Of a stretch of DNA of 64,000 bases, positions 44,298-52,081 are shown one piece after another. The DNA comes from Pseudomonas sp. ACN8. GTDB lineage: Bacteria > Pseudomonadota > Gammaproteobacteria > Pseudomonadales > Pseudomonadaceae. The translations under genes and the position numbers were made by a program. The notes beneath the pieces are model-generated. The model ran no database searches. It saw only the letters and a list, made by a program, of their open reading frames with translations, and was not told where the DNA came from. The stretch spans positions 86,606 through 150,605 of the forward strand of contig NZ_MRCS01000007.1 in the NCBI RefSeq assembly GCF_002303925.1. The letters are read 5' to 3'. Numbering within the stretch: the first letter of the stretch is position 1; each line of letters opens with the position of its first letter.

Positions 44298-45898
44298 TGG
44301 CCAAGCGCCTTGCTTTTCAGCTTCTGGTAACGCGGATAGCGCGCGTCGGAGTCGGGCATCAGGCCGACCATTTTCAGGCAGGTCCGGCATTCTTCCAGCT
44401 CCGCCGAAGGAACGTTGGTATCGGTGCCATGCAACAACGACTGCGCCAGGTTCAGGGCGATACTGATGTTCTTCGGTTGCATCGCCAGGGCCTTGCGGAA
44501 TACTTGCCGGGCTTCCACCAGGTTGCCGGTCTTGTAGACGCGCACGCCCTGACGGTTGAGTTCCGCGGCGGCGTTGCCGGAATTGAGGATGCTCGGGTCG
44601 TCGGTCTGCTTGGCGATGTCCTTCATGACCACCGGATCGTCGCCGTAGATTTCCACGCAGTTTTTCAGCATCGCGGTACCGGCCTCGGTCTGCCCGAGCA
44701 GTTTCAGCTGCTTGGCCACCAGCAAGGCCGCTTCGGCGCTCATGAATTGCTCCATGCCGTCCAGACGCAACATGGCTTGCTCGGTGAGCTTGTCAGCCGT
44801 CTCTGCATCGTTGAGCAACAGGCTGGTGGCCTTCATCAGGCGCGCCCGGATTTGCAGGCCCGGATCGGAGGGGTTTTCCTTGGCCACGGCGCTCAATGTG
44901 GTGTTGATTTCCAGGCGGGTGCGCGTGTCCAGGCCCCGTTCGCTGCCCTTGCTGATCAACGCGTGAGCCAGGCCGAGGTTGCTTTCAGGATCCTTGAAAC
45001 GTGATTGCGCGCCTTGGGCCACAGCCTGGCGATACGCTTTGGAGGCGGTATCGAAGTCCTCGTTGGTCATTGCCAGCTTACCGAGCAACGCTTGCCGGCG
45101 CACCGCCAGAGGCGACAGGCGAATCGCCTCTTCCAGGACACGCTGCGCCCCCTTGGTGTCCCCTTCGGCGACCAATACATCCGCCATGCCGTCATACAGC
45201 GACGGCATCATCGGGAAGACTTTCAGGGCTTTTTCATAAATGCCCCTGGCCTGCCCGACCTGACCGCGCTTGAACAGCAACTTGCCCAACCCGGCAAACG
45301 CCCATGGCAACGGGCGGTCGGCGATGATGCCGTCGTAGAGGCGCTCCAGCGCTTCGTTCTGATTCAGGTCGCGCAAGGCATCGGCGCGATAGCGCAAGCA
45401 CAGTGGCGAATAGCGGATGTCTTGCTTGCACAGGGCGATGCAGGCGTTGAGCACTTCCATCGGCTTGCCGCGATCCAGGGCCTGCAGGATCGGCTTGAGC
45501 AAGGTCTTGCGCTGCTCCAGGCGCTCCAGGCGCTGGGCCAGGCTGGAGCGGTTGAACGGCTTGGTCAGGTAGGCATCGGGCTCATGTTCCAGTGCACTGA
45601 GCACCATGGCCTGGCTGGTTTCGGCGGTGACCATGACGAACACCGCTTCATGACTGATCAGCTTTTCTTCCATCAGGTCTTCGAGCACCTGCTGGCCGTT
45701 CTTCTTGCCGTCCCCCAGGTGAAAGTCCTGCAAGATGAAATCGTAGGCTTTCTGCGAGCACATTTTCAGCGCCTGCTCGCCGGTATCGGCAGTGTCCACT
45801 TCCTTGACGCCCAGTTCGCGCAGCATCGACCTGACCGAACTGCGAAAGTCCGAGAAATCATCGACGATCAGAAAACGCTTTTGGTGATACGACAGCAT
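44294..45898 (-). CDS. Response regulator with N-terminal receiver and TPR repeats
   Basis: A 534-residue protein. The receiver (about 5-125) contains LIVDDFSDFRSSVRSM, the phospho-acceptor in FILQDFHLGDGKKNGQQ and a Lys in DAYLTKPFNRSS. The rest is a helical tetratricopeptide-like array (about 150-520), for example LPWAFAGLGKLLFKRGQVGQARGIYEKAL and NRQGVRVYKTGNLVEARQVFRKALAM. It has no DNA-binding domain, so it probably acts by protein contacts. It is cotranscribed with a soluble kinase and has a sigma28-like element upstream, which would link it to motility. Confidence 0.85.
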   Translation of the reverse strand: MLSYHQKRFLIVDDFSDFRSSVRSMLRELGVKEVDTADTGEQALKMCSQKAYDFILQDFHLGDGKKNGQQVLEDLMEEKLISHEAVFVMVTAETSQAMVLSALEHEPDAYLTKPFNRSSLAQRLERLEQRKTLLKPILQALDRGKPMEVLNACIALCKQDIRYSPLCLRYRADALRDLNQNEALERLYDGIIADRPLPWAFAGLGKLLFKRGQVGQARGIYEKALKVFPMMPSLYDGMADVLVAEGDTKGAQRVLEEAIRLSPLAVRRQALLGKLAMTNEDFDTASKAYRQAVAQGAQSRFKDPESNLGLAHALISKGSERGLDTRTRLEINTTLSAVAKENPSDPGLQIRARLMKATSLLLNDAETADKLTEQAMLRLDGMEQFMSAEAALLVAKQLKLLGQTEAGTAMLKNCVEIYGDDPVVMKDIAKQTDDPSILNSGNAAAELNRQGVRVYKTGNLVEARQVFRKALAMQPKNISIALNLAQSLLHGTDTNVPSAELEECRTCLKMVGLMPDSDARYPRYQKLKSKALGQ

Positions 45899-45970
45899 CG
45901 AAGATTTCCAGGCAATTTAAGAAGAAGAACCCAAAGGCAAAAGAGGCAAAATGGCCCCTGTCTGCCCGGG

Positions 45971-45997
45971 TTATCGGCCAGCAGTGGCGTTCCCTTG
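45971..45997 (-). promoter_or_regulatory. Possible sigma28 promoter of the receiver-TPR/kinase operon
   Basis: Minus strand GCCGATAA (45971-45978) is an exact FliA -10 element, 73 bases upstream of the ATG at 45898. The -35 position, 11 bases upstream, reads CAAGGGAA and matches poorly. Confidence 0.35.
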
Positions 45998-46129
45998 AGA
46001 ACCTTCCCCTGCGGCACACTCTAATTATTTGAAGGCGTTAGCGAAAAACAGGATTATCCTGATTTATCGATTTGCCCTTGCCTCTCCCAGGACTCAAGTG
46101 CATGCCCCCCATCGCCAAAGGACGACCCC

Positions 46130-49100
46130 ATGAGTAGCCCCTCCAATACCGTTCCAGAGCGAAAGGCCCTGAGCCCAAGCACGCTGGACTTTCCGGTGGT
46201 GGGGATCGGCGCGTCGGCGGGCGGGCTGCAAGCGATCAAGCTGTTCTTCGAAAACATGCCGCAGGACAACGGCATGGCGTTCGTGATCATTCTCCATCTG
46301 TCTCCCGACCACCAAAGCATCGCCGACAAGATCGTCCAGGAATCAACCAAGATGCCGGTCCTGCAGGTCGGCAGCACGGTGCCTATCGAAAAGAACCGGG
46401 TCTACGTCATTTCGCCGGCGCAACAGCTGAACATGAATGACGGTCTGCTTGAGGTCAGCCCTGTCGACCCGCGCCTGGGACGTCACTCGTCGATCGATCT
46501 GTTCTTCCGCGACCTGGCCGATGTGCACCGTGAACGCGCGTTCTGCCTGGTACTGTCGGGCACCGGCTCGGATGGCGCGGTCGGCCTGTCGCGCATCAAG
46601 GAACAAGGTGGCATCACCCTGGTCCAGACGCCGGAAGACGCCGAGTTCGACGGGATGCCGAAAGCCGCCATCGATACGCGCATGGTCGACTTCGTGTTGC
46701 CGGTGGTTGAAATGCCGCAAAAGTTGCTGGAGTTGTGGCGCAACGCCCGGGAAATCAGCCTGCCCACGGTCAGTGATCAGGAGATGAAAAGTGTTGCCCC
46801 GGTGTCCGAGCGCGATACCGCGGCGGCCGAGCAGATGCTGCATGACATTCTGATTCAATTGCGCACTGGCACCGGCCATGATTTCAAACACTACAAGCGT
46901 GCCACGGTACTGCGACGCATCGAACGCCGGATGCAGGTCACGGCGCAACCGGACCTCGCCTCCTATTACAAATTCCTGCAAAACAATCCCGAGGAAACCA
47001 AGGCGCTGCTGGGCGACATGCTGATCGGTGTGACCAACTTCTTCCGTGACCGCGAAGCCTTCGAAGCCCTCGAGCGGGATGTGGTGCCGCAACTGGTCAA
47101 CGCCGCCACGGCTTCGGCACAGTCGGAGAAAAAAGAAGAAATACGTGTCTGGTCCGCCGGCTGTTCCACCGGCGAAGAAGCCTACAGCCTGGCGATGCTG
47201 CTGCACGATCAAATGCAACTGGACTCCAGCAAGGCCACGCTGCAAGTGTTTGCCACCGACATCGACGAGCGCGCGGTCAGCTACGGGCGCAGCGGTCTGT
47301 ATCCGCAAGCGATCATCACCGACGTGCCTCCGTCACGGGTGCGCCACTATTTCATCAAGGAGAATGACCACTACCGGGTGCGCAAGGAGTTGCGCGAAAG
47401 GGTTTTATTCGCCAAGCACAGCCTGTTGTCCGACCCGCCGTTTTCGCAGATCGACCTGATCGTTTGCCGCAATCTGCTGATCTATCTGGATCGCGAAGTG
47501 CAGCGCGAGATCCTCCAGATGTTCCACTTCGCCCTGCGCCCCGGCGGCTTCCTGTTCCTCGGCACGTCCGAAAGCGCCGATGCCTGCCATGAACTGTTTG
47601 CCCCTGTCGACAAACGCAACCGGATCTTCCGCGCCAAAACCGGCACGACCTCCAGCCGACGCACGCCCACCATGCCCCGTGGCGGCTACGTACGTACCAA
47701 TATGCCCCGGCAGGCCCAGGAAACCAGCGTGCAACGCAAACTGTCGGTGGCCGACCTGCACCAGCGCGCCCTCGAACAGTCGGCGCCACCGAGCGTACTC
47801 GTCGATACCAACGCCGACATCCTGCACATGAGCGAGAGCGCCGGGCGTTTCCTGCGGCATGTGGGCGGCGAACTGTCGCGCAACCTGCTGAACCTGATTC
47901 TTCCGGAGTTGCGTCTGGAAATCCGCACCACCCTGTTCCAGGTCCAGCAGAGCGGTACTTCGGTCAAGTCCCGCGGGGTGCCGATCAAACGCGATGAACG
48001 GCGCTCTCTGATCGATCTGGTCGCCCATCCCTACAAGGATGAAGTCTCGGAGGGCGAGTACGTACTGGTGATTTTCGAGGAGCTCGAGATCGACCCCTCG
48101 GAAGTGACCTTGAGCCCCCAGCTGCAAACCGAAAGCCAGGTGCTGTCCAACCTTGAGCGCGAACTGCAACGCACCAAGCTGCACTTGCAGGACACCATCG
48201 AACAATCGGAAATCTCCAGCGAAGAGCTGAAGGCCTCCAATGAAGAAATGCAGGCGATCAACGAAGAGCTGCGCTCGGCCACCGAAGAGCTCGAGACCAG
48301 CAAGGAAGAACTTCAGTCGATCAACGAAGAGCTGCTGACGGTCAACTTCGAACTGAAAACCAAAGTCGAAGAGACTGACAAGATCAACGACTACCTGAGC
48401 AACCTGATCGCCTCCACCGACATCGCCACGGTGTTTGTCGACCGCAGCTTGCGCATCAAGTGGTTCACCCCCCGTGCCACCGACATCTTCAGCATGCTGC
48501 CGGTCGATACCGGACGCTCACTGCTCGACATCACCCATCGCCTGCACTACGAGGACCTGGCCGCCGATGCCGCCCTGGTTTTCGAATCGCTGAACATGAT
48601 CGAGCGCGAAGTCAGCAGCACCGACAACCGCTGGTACATTGCCCGCCTGTTGCCTTATCGCTCCAGCGAAGACCACATCGACGGCACGGTGCTGACTTTC
48701 ATCGAAATCACCAAGCGTCGCGCGGCCGAGGAAGAGTTGCGCCTGGGTGAAGAACGCATGCGGCTGGTCGCCGAAAGCACCCGCGACTACGCCATCATCA
48801 CCCTCGATGAACACGGCGTGATCACCAGCTGGAACAAAGGTGCCGAATTGATCTTTGGCTACAACAAAGACGAGGCCGAGGGGACTCGCTACGATTTCAT
48901 CTTTTCAGCCCAAGATCGTGCCAACGGCATTCCGCAAAACGAACTGCAGTCGGCCCGCAATCATGGGCGCCTCGAAGATGAACGCTGGCACCTGCGCAAG
49001 GACGGCAGCCGATTCTTCTGCAGCGGCGAAGTCACCCTGCTCAACGGTGACAAACTTCAGGGCTACGTGAAAATCGCCCGGGACCTGACCGGCCACAAGC

Positions 49101-50263
49101 GCCAGCATGAAGAGCAGAGCCTGCAACTGGCCGAGACGCGCAATACCAGTTACCTCAAGGACGAGTTCTTTGCGGTCATGTCCCACGAGCTCAAGCATCC
49201 GCTGAACCTGATCCAGCTCAATGCGGAACTGTTGCGTCGCTTGCCAGTGACGAAAAACCTGTCTCCAGCCGCCAAAGCCGTCAACACCATCTGCGAAGCC
49301 GTCACCAGCCAGGCGCGGATCATCGACGATCTACTGGATGTCGCCCGGGTCCGCACCGGCAAGCTCAAGCTGCAATCGGTCGCTGTGGACCTGAACAATG
49401 TACTGCGTGACATCTACACCGTGGTTCTCAATGACGGGCACGACATCAAGGTCGAGCTGCAAGCCCCTGCCGAGGCACTGATGATCCAGGCCGACCCCAC
49501 GCGTCTGGAACAAATCATCTGGAACCTGGTGAACAACGCACTGAAATTCACCCCGGCCAAGGGCCGCGTGCAATTGATCGCGAGTCAGGCGGGCAACATG
49601 GCCAGGCTGGATGTCAAGGACAACGGCATCGGTATCGCGAAAGAACACCTCGAACACGTATTCGACTTGTTCGGCCAGGCGGAAAAACAGCACGCCTCGC
49701 ACCAACGCGAGGGGCTGGGGATCGGCCTGTCGCTGGTCCGTCAATTGACCGAGGCACAACGAGGCACGGTGGAAGTGAGTTCCGGCGGCGTGGGTACCGG
49801 TTGCACGTTTACCGTCTACTTGCCATTGGCCGAGATCAACGGCGAAGCCCTGCCCGCCGCGCAGATCGAAGACGCTTCCGGCCGCCTCAGCGGCCTGACC
49901 ATCCTGCTGGTAGACGACTCCGCCGAGGTACTGGAAACCTTGAAGATGCTGCTGGAGATGGAGGACGCCCAAGTGATCGCTTTCGACCGTCCGGCGGCGG
50001 CGCTGGACGCGGCAAAAAATACCCGGTTCGACCTGATCATCTCGGACCTGGGCATGCCGGTCATGAACGGCCATGAACTGATCAGCGCCCTGCGCCAATT
50101 GCCACAAGTCAAAAATGTGCCTGCCATTGCGCTGACCGGTTACGGTGCCCAAAGCGATATTCAGAAATCACGGCAATCGGGTTTCAACCAGCACATCGGT
50201 AAACCGGTGTCCTACGATGAGCTGATCGACACTATTGAGGCTCTGCGGCGCTCATTGACCTGA
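46130..50263 (+). CDS. CheB-CheR-PAS-PAS-histidine kinase-receiver hybrid
   Basis: A 1377-residue soluble multidomain signalling protein. The CheB methylesterase domain (about 20-205) has GIGASAGGLQAI, HLSPDHQ and GTGSDGAVGLS. The CheR methyltransferase (about 225-490) has GVTNFFRDREAFEAL, WSAGCSTGEEAYSLAML and LIVCRNLLIYLD. A coiled coil (about 670-745) precedes two PAS-like domains (about 750-860, 880-995). The kinase core has FFAVMSHELKHPLNL (His1019) and IIWNLVNNALKFTP, and the C-terminal receiver has LIISDLGMPVMNGHE (Asp1306). No chemoreceptor accompanies it, so the CheB/CheR parts may act on an unknown target. AAAGGA precedes the ATG. Confidence 0.93.
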   Translation: MSSPSNTVPERKALSPSTLDFPVVGIGASAGGLQAIKLFFENMPQDNGMAFVIILHLSPDHQSIADKIVQESTKMPVLQVGSTVPIEKNRVYVISPAQQLNMNDGLLEVSPVDPRLGRHSSIDLFFRDLADVHRERAFCLVLSGTGSDGAVGLSRIKEQGGITLVQTPEDAEFDGMPKAAIDTRMVDFVLPVVEMPQKLLELWRNAREISLPTVSDQEMKSVAPVSERDTAAAEQMLHDILIQLRTGTGHDFKHYKRATVLRRIERRMQVTAQPDLASYYKFLQNNPEETKALLGDMLIGVTNFFRDREAFEALERDVVPQLVNAATASAQSEKKEEIRVWSAGCSTGEEAYSLAMLLHDQMQLDSSKATLQVFATDIDERAVSYGRSGLYPQAIITDVPPSRVRHYFIKENDHYRVRKELRERVLFAKHSLLSDPPFSQIDLIVCRNLLIYLDREVQREILQMFHFALRPGGFLFLGTSESADACHELFAPVDKRNRIFRAKTGTTSSRRTPTMPRGGYVRTNMPRQAQETSVQRKLSVADLHQRALEQSAPPSVLVDTNADILHMSESAGRFLRHVGGELSRNLLNLILPELRLEIRTTLFQVQQSGTSVKSRGVPIKRDERRSLIDLVAHPYKDEVSEGEYVLVIFEELEIDPSEVTLSPQLQTESQVLSNLERELQRTKLHLQDTIEQSEISSEELKASNEEMQAINEELRSATEELETSKEELQSINEELLTVNFELKTKVEETDKINDYLSNLIASTDIATVFVDRSLRIKWFTPRATDIFSMLPVDTGRSLLDITHRLHYEDLAADAALVFESLNMIEREVSSTDNRWYIARLLPYRSSEDHIDGTVLTFIEITKRRAAEEELRLGEERMRLVAESTRDYAIITLDEHGVITSWNKGAELIFGYNKDEAEGTRYDFIFSAQDRANGIPQNELQSARNHGRLEDERWHLRKDGSRFFCSGEVTLLNGDKLQGYVKIARDLTGHKRQHEEQSLQLAETRNTSYLKDEFFAVMSHELKHPLNLIQLNAELLRRLPVTKNLSPAAKAVNTICEAVTSQARIIDDLLDVARVRTGKLKLQSVAVDLNNVLRDIYTVVLNDGHDIKVELQAPAEALMIQADPTRLEQIIWNLVNNALKFTPAKGRVQLIASQAGNMARLDVKDNGIGIAKEHLEHVFDLFGQAEKQHASHQREGLGIGLSLVRQLTEAQRGTVEVSSGGVGTGCTFTVYLPLAEINGEALPAAQIEDASGRLSGLTILLVDDSAEVLETLKMLLEMEDAQVIAFDRPAAALDAAKNTRFDLIISDLGMPVMNGHELISALRQLPQVKNVPAIALTGYGAQSDIQKSRQSGFNQHIGKPVSYDELIDTIEALRRSLT

Positions 50264-50436
50264 GGCAACTCAAGTAAGCCCGCTGCACGCAGGCCCGTTG
50301 ATCGATGGCCTGCTGCAGTCGCTCCTTTGCGCGCCCGCACCTCGACCTGCACGCCGTCGTCGAACACTTCTTCATAGGTCTGAAAGGGTAAGCGGGTATT
50401 GGTCCAGAGCCAGTATCCGGTGCCTCTGTGTCGCAT
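50232..50436 (-). pseudogene. Small hypothetical gene with an apparent frameshift
   Basis: From the ATG at 50436 the first frame reads MRHRGTGYWLWTNTRLPFQT and continues to VQVEVRAR with protein-like composition, then degenerates. Just after, near 50330, the neighbouring frame continues naturally as ERLQQAIDQRACVQRAYLS to 50232. A single extra A in GCGCGCAAAGGAGC would explain the break. The composite is about 66 residues and unidentified. Its end overlaps the end of the hybrid kinase gene. It may instead be chance. Confidence 0.35.
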
Positions 50437-51084
50437 CGATTGATCTCCACAGATGTAATTTGAAGCAAGGCACAGCCGTCACCGGGTTTCCACGCAGGTC
50501 GTCGGCTGATATCAACAAGCGCTGGCTGGCAGGTGGCTCGGTCAGACCGTGAATCGCCAACAAATTGACCGCCCTCAAATTAGCACTTCTAACTTCACAC
50601 CACTCGTCGATTAATTGACGACATTGATCGGGATCCGATATTGGCCAGTGGCCACATCCGGCGAGCCTAATTCCTTGATTTTCGAGGGTTACTGTCCCCC
50701 TTGAGAACATCGCTCAGGCCTCGTCGCACCGGCTCGCTATCGAGGACCTGACGGATGGGTAGGTTGGTAGCACTCCGGGCTGACCTAGAATCAGTTGATA
50801 GGCGGGAGGGAGCACATCATCATGCGTAAACCACTGATAATTACTCGTATTGATCTCCTCTCCCGGGCTTTGCCTGACTTTTGTAAACCTTCGCCCCGCG
50901 TGCCAGTGCTGTCGATGGAAATTGCCCCGGGGGGGGTGGTTGCCAATACCCGGGCGGGCATCATCACGGCCTACCGGCGTTCAAATCCATCCTTCAATCG
51001 CACCGCCCCAGTTTGCAAGTTACTGACCCTGGAAGGCCGGCGGATGAAGGCCATCACAGGTTTTTCAAGGGGGTCAGGAAGATC
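50437..51084. other. Gene-poor stretch between the hybrid kinase and the LuxR-type regulator
   Basis: About 650 bases with lower and more even base composition than the neighbours. Open frames exist on both strands (for example 50795-51088 plus and 50710-50440 minus) but none has a convincing ribosome-binding site or recognisable domain. No REP element, tRNA or clear terminator is seen. It may be decayed coding sequence. Confidence 0.5.
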
Positions 51085-51798
51085 ATGACTGACCAGAACG
51101 AGTCAATTGGCGTGATGTTGATCGATTGTCGCCCCCTCGTACTCAAGGGCCTTCACGACTTGATCAATGCCAGAAAGCCCCGGATGGAAGTGACAGGACA
51201 GGCCAGCACCTATACCCAGGCGCTGGACCTTGCCGATCAGTTGCGGCCGGATGTGATTTTTTTCAGTTTCTTTCCGGATGCGCTGAATCCTCTGGATGTC
51301 GTCGCGGGACTCACCCGTAGCGCTGAAATGAAAGTGCTGTTGCTCAAGGGCCTGTACGAAGTCGTCCCCGCTGCCCAAGCGATAGAGGCTGGCGCTCGCG
51401 GCATCGTGCTCGCGGAAGACCCGACGGAATCGATTATCCAGGCCATCCTCAATGTTCACCATAGCGACTTCGCAATGGACAGAGCCTGGGCTGGCGGCCT
51501 TTCCGGCTATGCCGTGAGCGGGCACATACCCATCAAATGCAATCTGGAGCGGACGAAACAGGCGCGGTTGACGCTGCGCGAGAGAGAACTGATTCGCGCC
51601 ATCGTGGGCGAACCGTCCGCCAAATATGTAAGCATCGCCGGGCGCCTGGGGATCAGCGAGCACACCGTGCACAACCACCTGAGCAACATCTATCAAAAGC
51701 TCAACCTCATCAACCGCATCGACTTGCTGATGTATGCGCTCAAACACGGGCTCACCAACGAAGCACCGACCGAGTCCGTCTGGGTGGAACTGGATTGA
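51085..51798 (+). CDS. LuxR/NarL-type regulator with degenerate receiver domain
   Basis: A 237-residue regulator; the ATG at 51085 follows TCAGGAAG. The N-terminal domain aligns with NarL-type receivers (VMLIDCRPLVLKGL and onward), but the phospho-acceptor position in RPDVIFFSFFPDALN is Ser, the conserved Thr is replaced in MKVLLLKGL, and the conserved Lys is Ala in GIVLAEDPTES. The C-terminal LuxR HTH is intact: TLRERELIRAIVGEPSAKYVSIAGRLGISEHTVHNHLSNIYQKL. It is therefore probably phosphorylation-independent. It converges with the large repeat protein gene, which may be a target. Confidence 0.87.
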   Translation: MTDQNESIGVMLIDCRPLVLKGLHDLINARKPRMEVTGQASTYTQALDLADQLRPDVIFFSFFPDALNPLDVVAGLTRSAEMKVLLLKGLYEVVPAAQAIEAGARGIVLAEDPTESIIQAILNVHHSDFAMDRAWAGGLSGYAVSGHIPIKCNLERTKQARLTLRERELIRAIVGEPSAKYVSIAGRLGISEHTVHNHLSNIYQKLNLINRIDLLMYALKHGLTNEAPTESVWVELD

Positions 51799-52021
51799 AT
51801 TCAAGTCGATACAAAACAGTCTGCCCCTTGCTTTCAGGGGGGAGGCCTTCACCATTTCGCCTTCCTTGTCGGTGGCCCGGAACAGGATTCCCGGAATGCT
51901 GATGTCGTTCTCGATATATCCTGCCGCGTTAACCCGTATCTCCCCCGCCGCCCCCTTCAAGCCTTGTACCGCTCGATAGTTCACCGCGGATGCGATCATG
52001 CGGATCTCGTATTGGAGCCGC

Positions 52022-52061
52022 AAAAAGAATGCGAGGGGGGTTTCCTGGGCCGCCCTCGCAT
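52022..52061 (-). terminator. Terminator of the repeat-protein gene
   Basis: On the minus strand TGCGAGGGCGG and CCCCCCTCGCA form a stem (52029-52040 with 52050-52061), followed by TTCTTTTTG. It lies about 20 bases past the stop at 52082. The rest of 51799-52081 holds no recognised gene. Confidence 0.75.
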
Positions 52062-52081
52062 CCGTTCACGCGCGCAATTCC

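Noticed and set aside
51103..52023. A 306-codon minus-strand frame covering the LuxR-type regulator
   Set aside because: It is antisense to a clearly conserved gene; composition is typical of a shadow frame and no start signal is convincing.
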